A stretch of DNA of 59,801 bases from positions 1 to 59,801 of the forward strand of contig CANTFL010000774.1 in the NCBI GenBank assembly GCA_947650285.1, given 5' to 3'. Shown one piece after another: positions 36,481-47,313 of the stretch. The translations under genes and the position numbers were made by a program. Each line of letters opens with the position of its first letter. Position 1 is the first letter of the stretch. The DNA comes from Hyaloperonospora brassicae (lineage: Eukaryota > Oomycota > Peronosporomycetes > Peronosporales > Peronosporaceae). The notes below the pieces were generated by a model that saw only the letters and a program-made list of their open reading frames with translations, was not told the origin of the DNA and made no database searches.

Positions 36481-37079
36481 CTCGAAGAGGCCCTTCGACG
36501 ATCTGTTCTTTCGTTCTCGAGCCAAACCGAATTCCTACCAATGATGGAATTTGTCATCAATAATTCGGTGCATGCTTTAACACAGCACACCCCGGTTTTG
36601 TTAATGGCTTCCGCATTTTACGTTTGCCCTCCCTGTTAGAGTGTTACTCTTGCTTAATGGGGGAAGGGAATTGCTCGATCACAAACCGTTCTGGCTCTTG
36701 CTCATCACGTGTCGACGCTAATCTTGTCGCGTATGATGTCGATGTCAGTCTTATTGTCATCGAAGAAGAAGATTATCGCAGTAATAGCGATGACATCATT
36801 ATTAATTTAAATGATGATGACGATGATAAGATTTAAGGATCTCCAACGATTACTCCAGTCGAGGATGATAACACCCTCATCGATTGATATAAAGAGGATA
36901 AGATTCAATTTGAAGTTTGCACAAGGCAAACTGGACAAAACAATGTCTTGTCAGCAGTGTTCCGTTCTGTGCAAGACTCCATCGCTCGTGCGGTGGACCG
37001 ACAGAAACGGAGCGCTGACAGGACTGGAAGAGCAAATGTTCTTTTATGTATGGAAGGAGATTTAGGACTAATTTCTACG

Positions 37080-37850
37080 GTAAACTAAGCTGGACCTGTG
37101 ATAACTGACCTGGGCAGCAGCAAACTACTGCCCAAGTACATCGGCCCCTTTCGTGTGCAGCGCCGACAAGGCAACGCAAACACGATCGAGCTGCCACAAA
37201 GGATTCGCACGCACCCTACGTTTAACTAAGGCCGTCTCCTCCCGTACTTTCATCACGAGCCCTCTTCTTACGATGAAGATAACCCTCGCGTTAAAGTCCT
37301 CCATTAGGTTCTTGCGCTCGCGTTCCAGACGATCAGTCTAGACGCGCAACGAAGAGACCTCTCCACGCAGTTCAGAGATCTCTCTATAAACTGTCTTCAG
37401 CAATTTGACGAAATAGCGGACATCACGCTCAACCTGAAGGTGTCCAAGGGCGTAATCAGCACGATCCTTCGCACGATCTGCCTCACGATTCTTGCATTCT
37501 TCCGCACAAAATCGGTCAGAGCGTAGTGCCTATCCCGCTCGTGCTCCAAATTCTCGCGCAATTGATCGATTGCGCAATCCAATTCGTGTAAGTCGAGATG
37601 GTGAATCAAGAGACTCGGTGGAGGTTTTATCTCCTCCTCCACATCTTTTGGTGTACTCGCACGGTAGTCAACGCTTCCTTGTGCAACTTATATCGAAACA
37701 TCGTGACAATTTAGGATAAAGGACGAGTTATCTCGTCCAGTATCTGGGGTATGCACCGTGTAAATCATCTCGGAGCCCCGCTATCAGCTGATGAAGGATG
37801 TTTCCGGTGTATTCGAGCAGTTTGACGGCACGCGCTCTTTAAAGATGGAG
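37080..37850 (+). pseudogene. Element 1 integrase C-terminus and chromodomain remnants
   Basis: DLGSSKLLPKYIGPFRV and NTIELPQRIRTHPTF (about 37107-37230) are the GPY/F part of integrase. A linker of about 400 bp follows. The chromodomain start SHGSQRFLVQLISKHRDN is at about 37660-37715, and after frameshifts its end reads SEPRYQLMKDVSGVFEQFDG (about 37765-37835). Placement agrees with element 2. Confidence 0.7.
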
Positions 37851-38999
37851 AGTCATCGTCGAACGAACGCCCAGCGCGTTTGTAAACAAATTGCCAAGCT
37901 TTAATTCCTTGGTGCATCTCGTACAAGATGCGCGTCTTCCAGTTAGGCTGAATTTAGATGAAGGCCTACTTATTGGCGCGAACAGAGTTGTCAATACAAC
38001 TCTAGAATTCTCTCTTTAGAAGAGGCAAGGTAAACCTGCCTTACTAAACAGCCGGCGCAATTTATACCAACAACCGATTGGCGATTTATGATTTAACCTA
38101 TCGCGAGTTCAAATGTGTTTGTTCAGCCAATCATCACGGCCAACATTTTCGATGTTGTCGATAAATGAGGTCCGCGCCTGCACCAACTAAACTTCGTCTC
38201 GGTTGCGGTTGTCGTGGTATTATCGATGTCTCAAATAGACATCGATGTCTAAATTATACTCAGTGCGATAGTTTTAACACTTACATCAAGACCATAAAGT
38301 CTTGACGAATTTAAAGTGGGATCAAACAAATCCCAGTGGTATGACCAAACGACTGCCTCAAATTGCTCAAGAAAGTCATCCATGGTTTGTTATTACGAGA
38401 AGATCGTAACTCGTTACTATCCTGATCATGTCGTGAAGTGCCGCCATAAAAACAGGCAATACGATCGCCGCAATTGCTGGGATTGCTACGGCTACAATGA
38501 CTCCGCGAAGAGTCATTGACATCTTCATGAAGACTAGCATCCTTATGCTCTGAGCTCGCATCGCCCGATTGCGAGCGCGATCATTTCAATTCCTGCGCCG
38601 AGTGATCATACTCGTCAGATAATCCGAACATTTAAGGGCGCAAAGAATTATCGAGACTACCACGAGGTGTAGTAGCCGTCGTTTCCACACTCAGATCCTT
38701 AAGGCCGGGATTTGTAGGCAACTTTGAGTCGGACGGGGAGTCCGACTCGCCCGAATTTAAAATCCCTATTTCAGGATCGACGTCCATGTTACAACCACCC
38801 ACAGCCGAATCTTCGGATGAAGAAGTTGCACGTGAATTATTAAGTGCACTGCAACATTGTGTGTTGTAGGCTACTTAGCAGCAGCAGGCGGTGTAACACC
38901 TGCTGCCGAGTCTTGGCTAGCTTGATCTCCGGCTGTACGCACCCGTGCAGCCGTTTTGGTGGCGGCCTTGTTTGCGCAGCGCATAAAAGAACTCTTCAT
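37270..38999 (-). pseudogene. Antisense ORF region of element 1
   Basis: Minus-strand reading opposite to gag-pol. From 38999/38984: MRCANKAATKTAARV, then SAAGVTPPAAA, then GESDSPSDSKLPT (about 38740), then EQFEAVVWSYHWDLFDPTL with LYGL (about 38380-38290). It ends in a charged coiled-coil text (37607-37280) including RENLEHERDRHYALTDFV, ADRAKDRADYALGHLQVERD and ISELRGEVSSLR, broken by a frameshift and one TAG. The order matches the antisense frames of element 2 (43895-45387). Function is unknown. Confidence 0.5.
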
Positions 39000-39129
39000 G
39001 CGCCGAAAGCTGGAATAAGTTCGTTAAATACAACAAGTGCTCCATTTCTCCAGAGCGACACGACTTTGAGTTTTCTGTTACCAATCATCAAAATCAATCA
39101 ATCTAGTGACTAGTGTTAAGGGGGTAATA

Positions 39130-39403
39130 TGACGGGGTGAGCCCGTTACATAAAAATTGATACAAATGTATTAAAATTTGAATAATATCTACTCTACCCG
39201 GTAAAATTTAATCAACATCACTCGACAAGAGGTTATGTTGGCTGAATATTACCATCGAAAGTAATATTTTTGTGTGCTCCACTTCTTGGCTGATGCACCG
39301 TGTAAATCAACTAAATAAATCACCAATCTTTGCTCGACGCGCGCAATGTGTGGTGAGCAAGAAACCCACATAGGGATTGTAGCTTCATATGGTTAGCTCA
39401 CGA
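39130..39403 (+). repeat. 3' LTR of element 1, left part
   Basis: Starts TGACGGGGTGAGCCCGTTAC (terminal palindrome) and follows the 5' LTR up to about 39400, where similarity stops at the MULE insertion. The breakpoint is approximate. Confidence 0.8.
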
Positions 39404-39677
39404 CAACCCAATTTTAAAATGAAAAGTAACTAAATCAAATGAAATATACTAAATGCGCATTTTATAGTTATTAAGTGTAAGCCTTGAAAAATGTACGCCG
39501 CTTTTGGCAAACATAACCGACCATTGGCTCATAGTAGACGGATACTCAATACTTTAAGAAACGATGTGTTCAGTGAACTCCTAATTCTTCTTAACGTGAC
39601 CGACCGACTCCTCAAATTACTTCATGGTATTATAAAGTAGAGCAAATTACAAACTGATCTTACGTAAAATTAAGTTT

Positions 39678-41739
39678 ATGACGAATCTACCAAAACAAAC
39701 CTACGTTACCTACGAGAATCTTCGTATCTCCGTGAACTCTTTTACGCGCAGTCTAGGGTACCAAGTTATGGTCTCAAGATCTAGTGGTGGCTGCAAGTAT
39801 CGGTTGAGGTGGGATCGTGGCGGGATATCAAGTCGGGTGTCAGAACCCCATCGAAAGTGTAAAGGTCACACGAAGATATACGAATGTAAGTTCTAGCTCA
39901 ATGCCCGGGTCAAAAAAGATGGCATTCATTACATAAAAGTCTAGAATAAAGATTGAAGCATCCGCCCACTCTTGATATAGCTGGTCATACAGCTACACGA
40001 CTCCTTAACAAGCTATCGAAGCTCATGGTGGAGCTTAATACCAACCCGGGTGTGTCTCTAACCGAGGCATTAACCACTTTAAGGCAAGAAGACCCAGATA
40101 AATTAGCGCACGCATATACTATATACAACGAGCAATTTCGAATCCGAAAAGAGATCTGAAGAGGAAAGGAACCGATGGAGGCACTTATACATGATTTTTG
40201 TCAAAAGCAATACAGTTGTATTACGAGTGTGCTGGTGAAGAGCTAATAACTGACCTGTTGTGCGCATTCAATTGCGATCGATCTTAGACACCAATATCCG
40301 CATGCGCTGCTGATGAATAATACGTACAAAATCAATCGATTGTGCTTGCTTTTCTGCTTGTAGTTGGCCTTACCAGCGTGTAAACTTCATTCTTCGTCTG
40401 CTTTCTTTGTTTATGGAACGAAGACACTGAATAATACAAATGGGCGCAAGAGCGTTTTGCGAAGTTGTATTAGCCCACGAAACGACATGCCGCGGATCGT
40501 ATTACCCACCCGATTACGATTGCAACGGATTGTGTTGATAGATTGCTTACTGCAATTGATAGTGTATTTCCTCAGTCAAAGAATTTGTAATGTCGTTGGC
40601 ATGTTGCAAATTATTTGCTCAGGAATTGTCGCCAACATTTTACCGTGGATGATTGGAACGAGTATATAAATCATTGAATGGGGGTAGGTTTATGTAGTTT
40701 TGTCGACCATTTCGATTAATTTTTTATGATATCGTCCACTTGCAGATGATGCAGTCAGACACAAGAGAGAAATGGACTCAGGCATGGAGAGATTTTCAAA
40801 AGAAATATTCTGAGAAGAAGAAGGTAACTTGACTACATTACACGCCAGTGGATCCTATTAGTACCCTCTTTCTATTTGCGTAGACAAATATTGTTTTTCA
40901 CTTTAATATATTAACACGTCAAGAGTGGAGGGAGCCCATGCCGCATTAAAAAAGTATGTTAAGCTGCCGACCATGGACCTGTGAGATGTGTGCAATACGA
41001 TTATAGTTGCTTTGCTCAATTCTGTGGCTGAACTAAGAGGATCCATAGGCGGTTGTGTCATTTAAGTGTGGAATGATCATAAAAAATAATTTTTTTAGCA
41101 AAGTGGTTCAGTCTGTTATAAGATACGTGCTAATGAAAGTTCACGATGAAATGCTACTATCAGATGAACTAAAAGTGTGTCGAATTGATTGTTCGAAATC
41201 ATTTAGGACCATATTGGGGTTACCGTGCGTGCCAATAATGCTAGCACGAAAGCTCTCGGAAAGAGTCCTCTATATTGGTGATTTTCATGCTCATTAGCCT
41301 CTTTGGTGTGTAAAAATATCAACCAATTTACCAGTTTGCATTTGGAAGTGGAAATCGATTTTGACAGCGTGGATATAGAAGATCTCGCTGAAACCATGAT
41401 ATCGACGTATAGTTTTTCGGGTCCCTAATAACAGCGGCCATCGAACCCCAGCTTGAAGAGGTGGGGTCGCAGATATACAATTTGGCAAATCCTTCAATGG
41501 ATAAGGCGAAAGGTCGCCCCAACGGGGTCCAAAATAAACGTTCACCACCGGGGATTTATGCCAAAGAAAGCATCTCAACTCAAAGAGACGCGTCACGATT
41601 CGAAATATTTGAAGCGGCAGCTGGAAAAAATTGCGGTGTATGTGGCCAAAGGAATACTAGGCATAATGCAAGAACTTGTCCACAAAAGTACAGGAAGGCA
41701 TCTGAAAGCACCGACAATGTTTTGATAGCAATCCCTTAG
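39678..41739 (+). pseudogene. MULE transposase, decayed
   Basis: Ordered blocks: FAR1/FLYWCH-like DNA-binding part (LGYQVMVSRSSGGCKYRLRW, 39.7 kb); HPPTLDIAGHTATRL and TTLRQEDPDKLAHAYTIYNE (39.95-40.15 kb); the MULE core beginning NNTYKINRLCLLF (40.32 kb) with RNDMPRIV (40.48 kb); AHAALKKYVKLPTMDL (40.94 kb); RYVLMKVHDEMLLSDELKVC and CSKSFRTILGLPCV (41.1-41.2 kb); and the terminal zinc knuckle CGVCGQRNTRHNARTCP (41.63 kb). Several stops and frame changes separate the blocks, so it is inactive. Confidence 0.8.
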
Positions 41740-42499
41740 CAGAGAAGTTACCCTTTTAAGCTCCTGTAAATTGGAATGAGGAACACTCAATCACAGCTAT
41801 GTGTATATAACAACAGTGCGGGTAAGAAAAGAGTCTATTGCTACTTTATTATCCACTTGCAATATTCTTATCGTATCACGGATTCTACAACAGTATTGGT
41901 GGCCGATACAAAGGTGTAGTATTTACATGGCCTACGTATAATTGTCAGAATTAGATTGGCTATTGTGTCAAACCATACAATGTCATACTTCCTGGTAACA
42001 GATACCTTACTTGTACCGTTATATGACGCCAAACAATACTATTTGTATGCACGTAACCGTGTGTGACCTGTATAAATTCCTATTGCTAAAAATTATTCCA
42101 TTTCTGCCATCAGTCCTCAAGCGATTGTATGCAGGAGAGTAAACAGTAAGGATTCTGAATCGTGATTGTCATCTATAGCATAAAAAAAAATTGTCTCAAT
42201 ACCTTTAAACTATATTAACGCGTCGCACAAACTCATCGTCCTTTAAGCACAAGTTGTGCGACTCTTTCTCACCAATCAGAAGCATTACTTCGTTCATCCA
42301 CGATTACGGGCTGTGTATACAGTCGTTTAGACGCAGAGCGCAATCGCCCGCGACGTCTTGTAAAATTGTTTTGTGGCACTCTGCAAGCTGCAGAGCTGCC
42401 AGTGTACTTGAGCAATGGATCTGGTTACTTATGTCCTGCTGTCGAAGCTAATACAATTTTATGTGCCGCTCGACCTCGAAATAAAGCTGGTATATTACA

Positions 42500-42790
42500 A
42501 AAAAGGCAATAGACCCTTAGTAGCGAGTTGTCAGCGGCCCTCGCTCATCTCACACGTTCCTAACACCTACATCGTCTGGTGTGTTCGACGACATCACTGT
42601 CGCCTGATGAACAATCTTGTGAATGCTTAATATACACAACAGGGTTGTATTAAACTACAATCATCAACTCATCAGCGAGTTGTCAGCAGCTCCACACTCA
42701 TCCTACACGTTCCCGATGCGTACATCGTCCTGTTTGTTTGACGACAAGACTGTCGCCTGATGAGCAACGCTGTGAATGCTTTTCCTACAC
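42500..42790 (+). repeat. Diverged tandem pair, about 110-145 bp unit
   Basis: Two copies start with AGCGAGTTGTCAGC (about 42520 and 42674) and end with TGTCGCCTGATGA...GTGAATGCTT (about 42628 and 42780). They are near the right end of the MULE and may be subterminal repeats. Confidence 0.65.
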
Positions 42791-42856
42791 AAAAAGGTAC
42801 ATTTGACAACAACAAATTTTGGTTTTTATAAGGTGTACATTTATAATTTTGTGGTC

Positions 42857-43035
42857 GTGATTTTTACAATTCTATAATAAATAACGCTCTACTTTTTCCC
42901 TTATACAGAGCTTTAAAGTTCTGTTACTTCCTTGCGCTTCCTCACGCCACATGTACATGACGTCGGAAGCACGCAGCCTTTGTTCAGTCAACGCACGGTC
43001 TTACCAGTCATGTGGTAAGAGCGTGCCCCGTTACA
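42857..43035 (+). repeat. 3' LTR of element 1, right part
   Basis: Continues the LTR after the MULE, including TACTTCCTTGCGCTTCCTCA and TACATGACGTCGGAAGCACG, and ends GTGCCCCGTTACA. Confidence 0.8.
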
Positions 43036-43323
43036 CGCTTCATTTCATTTGCTCAAGAACCAGTCGTTCGGCTTCGTTTCCCTAGCTCACATTTAGTGTC
43101 GAGAAACTTATCACCAAGATATTTAACAATATAGCAGCACTATATATTTCGAGAATTTGCGACATGCAGGCGACTAGAAAGTGACTCGTAATCCGATCTG
43201 CACAATTCGTATTGGCATGTAAAATGAGCAAATCCCTTACGGTATAATCCCTTCAATTGTCACGACCGGAAGAGGTTGTAGCATGTCCATCAAGATTCAT
43301 TTAGTTTTGCTGGAAACGTTTTT
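43036..43323. other. Spacer between elements 1 and 2
   Basis: 288 bp outside both LTRs. No gene or motif recognised. Confidence 0.4.
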
Positions 43324-43764
43324 TGTAACGGGGCACCGACGACTACGTACTGGTCAACCAGTACAGAGTTTACTGTCACTGACGGTAGTGATAGTCAGTG
43401 CCCAGCTAGGTGTAGAACTACTCAGAGGAAGGTAGAACGACTAAGGTGAAAGACTAGTCGTAGGAAAATTAAAACTGTTATTAATATAATTAAGTCCTAT
43501 AACTCCTTGTATCTCTGTTTGTCCTGACTTAATTACAATAATGTAACAAAATGTATGGTGACGTCTACTCACCACCCATTGCGCGCGCCTAGCAGCGATT
43601 GGTGGGTTGATATCATCACGACATCAACAAATCAGTAGACCCTTCGGTCATCTTCAACAATATCATCATGCTCTGTGATATTGTTGAAAGAATATTCATC
43701 GAAATATTCTTTATTGTCATTTTATCCTTACTGACAATATCATGTAACGGGCTACCCCGTTACA
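43324..43764 (-). repeat. 3' LTR of element 2
   Basis: TG...CA ends. The 5' end (on the minus strand) is a palindrome, TGTAACGGGG-TAG-CCCGTTACA. Nearly identical to 50538-50978. Confidence 0.93.
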
Positions 43765-43778
43765 TCACCCCTCCCTTA
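43765..43778 (-). other. Polypurine tract of element 2
   Basis: On the minus strand AAGGGAGGGGTGA directly abuts the 3' LTR. This is the expected primer for plus-strand synthesis. Confidence 0.8.
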
Positions 43779-43894
43779 ACTGATAGTCACCGTGTGACAA
43801 TCGGAAGTTTTGTGGTCACCCGTTGGATGCCAACGGGACTGGGAGTACTTGTTGGTCCGATTCATTCATTCTGACTTTGCTTCGCATAGTCAAC

Positions 43895-44977
43895 ATGTCT
43901 ATGCGGGGTTACTCAAAGAAGACACAGCCTGTTGCTACGCCCGTCTCTGCGGAAGACGTCTCGTCCTCTGCTGCTCGTTCTCAGCCTGCAGCAGGTGTTG
44001 CTGCAGGCGCATGTGGTATCACACCTCATGCACACAGTGACCCCGAGTTAGGGGTCAGCTACTCTAGCGAGTCAGATGTGTCTGACTCGGAAAAGCCTAC
44101 AGTTGCATCGCGTTCCCCTGCGGTGTCTCGTCCATCAAGAGACCTACCGAACGCACGTACTCGCGACATGCGTCACAGTCTGTTCGGCAGTGATATTGAA
44201 TATGGTGATGAGTATGATTACTCATTACCACGATCAAATCGTGCGCCTTCGCACGAGCGATTCGACGATGGTGGGAGCCGTCGTAATACTGATCATCGTG
44301 GTACCGGCAAAGGCACCACTGTGAAGCGTGATGAGCCGAAGCACTGGCGTTTGCCTGAACAGCTCATCAATAGCTTGACTCACGAGACAAGTCAACACCA
44401 TCGAGTATCCTTATTCGATGCGACTGAGCTTCACGGCTTGAGTTCCAGCTCGAAGAACTTTCGCGCTGAAGAAGACTATTATCTTGATGCTTTCATCAAG
44501 CATCGATGGTACAATGGCAATCAAAAGCGTGACAAGGCCTCGCTTTTGGTTGCGTGGAACGCGTTCGTCCAAAATGTCAAGAACTTTGGACAATAAGGAT
44601 GGCTTCAAAAACTTGAAGCGGTACGCATCAAGTTTGAGAAGCGAACGCCAACCGGTGCAAGTTATCATCTGAAACGTTTGTCGAGTGATGCAGACATTCC
44701 TTGCCTCACTTGGAGAGATCCTAGTGAATGTTTTGCTGACAACTCTCAACGTGCCCATAGAGACGTGTATTCTCTAAGTTCGCCCTGGAGAAGGGCGCAC
44801 ATCTCGGCTAAGATGCGGGACGCGATTGCAAACTTGCAATCCGTCTACAAGCGCCAAAAGCGCGTGTTTACCGATGGGCCCTTGAACCTATCGGGTGAGT
44901 TTCGTCACACAGGTGGACATGACCTTCGACGTCAGCCATCAGCTGGGATCGAGGTTCCAGCTGTCATACGATGGTAG
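43895..44977 (+). CDS. Antisense ORF of element 2, unknown protein
   Basis: Not recognised. It lies between the integrase/chromodomain end and the 3' LTR, on the strand opposite to gag-pol. The ATG at 43895 (MSMRGYSKKTQPVATPVS) opens a frame of 360 codons with a single in-frame TAA at 44594-44596. The part before the stop has Ala/Ser-rich text, an acidic run (SYSSESDVSDSEKP), a basic/polar middle (NRAPSHERFDDGGSRRNTD) and RLPEQLINSLTHETSQHHRV with SLFDATELHGLSSS and YYLDAFIKHRWYNG. After the stop the frame continues (GWLQKLEAVRIKFEKRTP, RDAIANLQSVYKRQKRVF). A related decayed frame occupies the same position in element 1. A gag of a second element is an alternative, but both flanking LTR signals point to one element in minus orientation. 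Confidence 0.6.
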
Positions 44978-45731
44978 AAACCCACGCCAGCGAACAAGGT
45001 AATTTGTCCGCTCCCCATCCTTCACGAGGTGAATCATGATACGCCCCACGTGAAAGCGTCGACTACAGTGAGAATCTACAAGTGGTTCCGGTGGCGGTGG
45101 AAAGACAAGATACGGCTCATCCGCCGGGCCCGCAGAGGACTTTGGGTAACCGTTGGCGTTACCTGACCGAGTTGAGGGCGGACGTCGATCACGAATACGA
45201 TCGTCGTCAAGACATACTGGCGACCGTACGACGTCTCCGTACCGATCGAAAGAAAGAACGATCGCACGTCGCGTTCTTTCAACTCGAGAGCGAACGTGAG
45301 AAGCACCGTTTCCGCGAGGAGCTAAAGGCGGCTCGTCGCGAGACCACGTCGCTGAATGACCAACTTGATTGTTTAGTCCGTAATTGAAAGAATCTGTTAA
45401 GGATTTCTTGAGCGTGCCGGCTGTTTCCGTTCTCGCAAGAGGCCTCGTACTGATAGTACGGGCGGAGACGACCAACATCAAATGTAGGATACGTGCGCAT
45501 CCTGCGAGGCAACTCAATCGTGTATGCATTGCCCTTGCGATGCAACACGCGAAAGGGAACAATGTACTTCGGGAGTAGTTTACTACTGCCGACATTAGTT
45601 ACTACATGTCCAGGTAGGTTTACCGTATACAGTAGTACTAGGTCGTTAACCTTAAATAAAAAAAACATTTGGTTATCCATTCTTGTCTGCGTTCCGTTTC
45701 TGGCGGTCCACCGCATTTGCGATGGAGTCAT
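44939..45731 (-). pseudogene. Element 2 integrase C-terminus and chromodomain
   Basis: Integrase GPY/F part at about 45640-45540 (NVGSSKLLPKYIVPFRVLHR, NAYTIELPRRMRTYPTFDVG). A linker of about 380 bp follows. The chromodomain at about 45110-44940 reads PPPPEPLVDSHCSRRFHVGR and TNYLVRWRGFLPSYDSWNLD. The two lie in different frames, so the polyprotein is broken by a frameshift. Chromodomains of this type direct integration toward heterochromatin in known chromoviruses. Confidence 0.8.
45082..45387 (+). CDS. Antisense coiled-coil ORF of element 2
   Basis: About 100 codons, strongly charged and heptad-like: YLTELRADVDHEYDRRQDIL, then ATVRRLRTDRKKERSHVAFF and SEREKHRFREELKAARRE. It lies opposite the linker between integrase and chromodomain, about 100 bp after the preceding antisense ORF and in another frame. 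The equivalent place in element 1 also reads as a coiled coil on the antisense strand. It could be the C-terminal exon or a continuation of the 43895 ORF. No upstream ATG is required if it is; its own first codon is ATG. Confidence 0.45.
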   Translation: MVPVAVERQDTAHPPGPQRTLGNRWRYLTELRADVDHEYDRRQDILATVRRLRTDRKKERSHVAFFQLESEREKHRFREELKAARRETTSLNDQLDCLVRN

Positions 45732-46552
45732 AAACGAAACGGACTACCGCCTCTCGAGTCAGCAGGAAGTTCTCTGCTGACTCTTTGTTTTGTCTTTCAG
45801 TGCGCTTCGTGCGCACTGCTAAGAGATTCTTCTCTTCTTCAGCGAGGTTAGTCTCTTCCTCGCTGACATAATCGTTGACGATGCTGAATATCTCAGCACC
45901 ATCATCATTTTCTGAAGAAGCAGCAGCGTCATTGCTACTGCTAAGATCAACTTCTTCGATGTCGATAATGTCGACATCGACATCAAACGTATCGGCATGT
46001 GCGATGATAAGTGATGAGCAAGAGCCTAAATGGTTTTTTCTCAAGCGAGTCCCGCCCCCCCTAAACCCAGAGTCACTCTGTATGAGAGCGGGAATACGTG
46101 GGTGTCGTAAGCCATTCACGTAGAACGGTGTATGCGTTGTGGACGCATGCACGGAGTTGTTGATGGCAAACTCAACCATCGGTAAGAACTCACTCCAATG
46201 TGAAAAGGAGTGGACGTATCCATGAAGAATTTTATTCGAGGACACGGTTTGCACGTTCTGTCTGACCATCTGTTTCAGGACGGTCAGAGGTTGACATCTT
46301 CAACCGTGTTTTCAAAGTGCGAAATACGAATTGCCAAAACTCTGCCGTGAACCGTGGATCAAGGTCCGATACGAGTGTACGGGATAATCCGTGGAATAAA
46401 AATATCGTGTTGATCGAGACACGCGCACAGCCATTTGCGATGATCGACTTGGGGACTGCAGCAAAATGCACCATCTTGCTGAATCGATCGACGAACACAA
46501 GAATACCGTTATTTGTTTGAGTGTCTTTGGGAAAACAGAAGACAAAGTCCAT
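45673..46552 (-). pseudogene. Element 2 integrase catalytic core
   Basis: 46552-46232 reads MDFVFCFPKDTQTNNGILVF, VDRFSKMVHFAAVPK, TLVSDLDPRFTAEFWQ and TSDRPETDGQTERANRVLE, a Ty3-type integrase core with Asp and Glu motifs in the usual order. 46269-45673 continues (HSFSHWSEFLPMVEFAINNS, HASTTHTPFYVNGLRHPRIP) after a frame change. Confidence 0.85.
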
Positions 46553-46668
46553 GGAAAAGACTCACAACATTCTGCCGGTGCCGGCAGATGTTCTAACGGT
46601 GCACGAAATGAAGGACTAGGTTTCACCCGTTAGCTACCCTCGCAAGAACAAATGTACTTGCGGACAAG

Positions 46669-47171
46669 CTAAAAGAGGCGGGGCCAGTAAAAGTCGGGAC
46701 TTAATCTTAGGTAAGTCTTCTCTCGGCCACGATGCCCGCCTGAGGGAGCATCGTGATATTCAAACATGATGCGTAATCGCAATTCATCATGATCGGGAAC
46801 GACGACACGAGGTGTTTGGTTGGCAGCGGCTGTTTTGTACAGCAGGCCATTGCGAGTCGTATACCGATCCAACGAGGAACGGTGTAGAGACGGCAAATCC
46901 GACAAATATATTCGGGATGGGTTCGCAAGGTGATCCATCAATCGCAGAAGATCATTATCGTCTGCGTATGCCTTCCGCACATCATCGAGTAAAAAAATGA
47001 CGGCACACTGACTGACAGTACCGCAACAGTGGGCAAGGCCTCACTGTTAGCGCGTGTTATCGGCTCGAAATCGGGCCGACGTGATAGCGCATCCGCGACG
47101 ACGTTAGGTCGTCCTGGCTTATACATCACGGAGAAGTTGTACTCCGCGAATAAAGACAGCCACCTCGCCAT
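46669..47171 (-). pseudogene. Element 2 RNase H tail and integrase zinc-finger region
   Basis: 47171-46938 encodes MARWLSLFAEYNFSVMYKPG and DALSRRPDFE. After the same T-run frameshift as element 1, 46980-46669 encodes MRKAYADDNDLLRLMDHLAN and IMFEYHDAPSGGHRGREKTY. Near-identical to element 1 down to about 46786, after which similarity drops sharply. Confidence 0.8.
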
Positions 47172-47313
47172 TCGTTGCGAGAGGTGTGGACTGTTTACGG
47201 CCGTGTGTACTTCATGGCAAGGTGTTCCTTGTCATGCACTGCGTAATTGCGTTCAGCTGGTTGCAGCTGACGCGATTGACATCAGACGACGCGCATGCGC
47301 CGTCTGTGTCAAA

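Larger units (their letters stand above)
39404..42856 (+). mobile_element. Mutator-like element (MULE) inside the LTR
   Basis: Foreign DNA of about 3.45 kb between the two halves of one LTR. It encodes a broken MULE transposase. The borders read CACGACAACCCAATTTTAAA on the left and, as reverse complement on the right, CACGACCACAAAATTATAAA, a possible imperfect terminal inverted repeat. A 9-bp target duplication could not be made out, so the borders are approximate. Confidence 0.7.
31410..43035 (+). mobile_element. Ty3/gypsy chromovirus, element 1 (interrupted by a MULE)
   Basis: The left LTR (31410-31874) and split right LTR (39130-39403 plus 42857-43035) enclose, in + order, gag remnants, protease, RT, RNase H remnant, integrase and a chromodomain. 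A purine tract AAGGGGGTAATA directly precedes the right LTR, which fixes the orientation. The element is disabled by stops and frameshifts. No convincing 5-bp target duplication was found (ATGTT left, CGCTT right). Confidence 0.88.

Noticed and set aside
42600..42780. CTGATGA words in the tandem repeat suggested hammerhead ribozymes.
   Set aside because: The required GAAA core segment and a cleavage-site triplet with pairing arms are not present in the right places on either strand.
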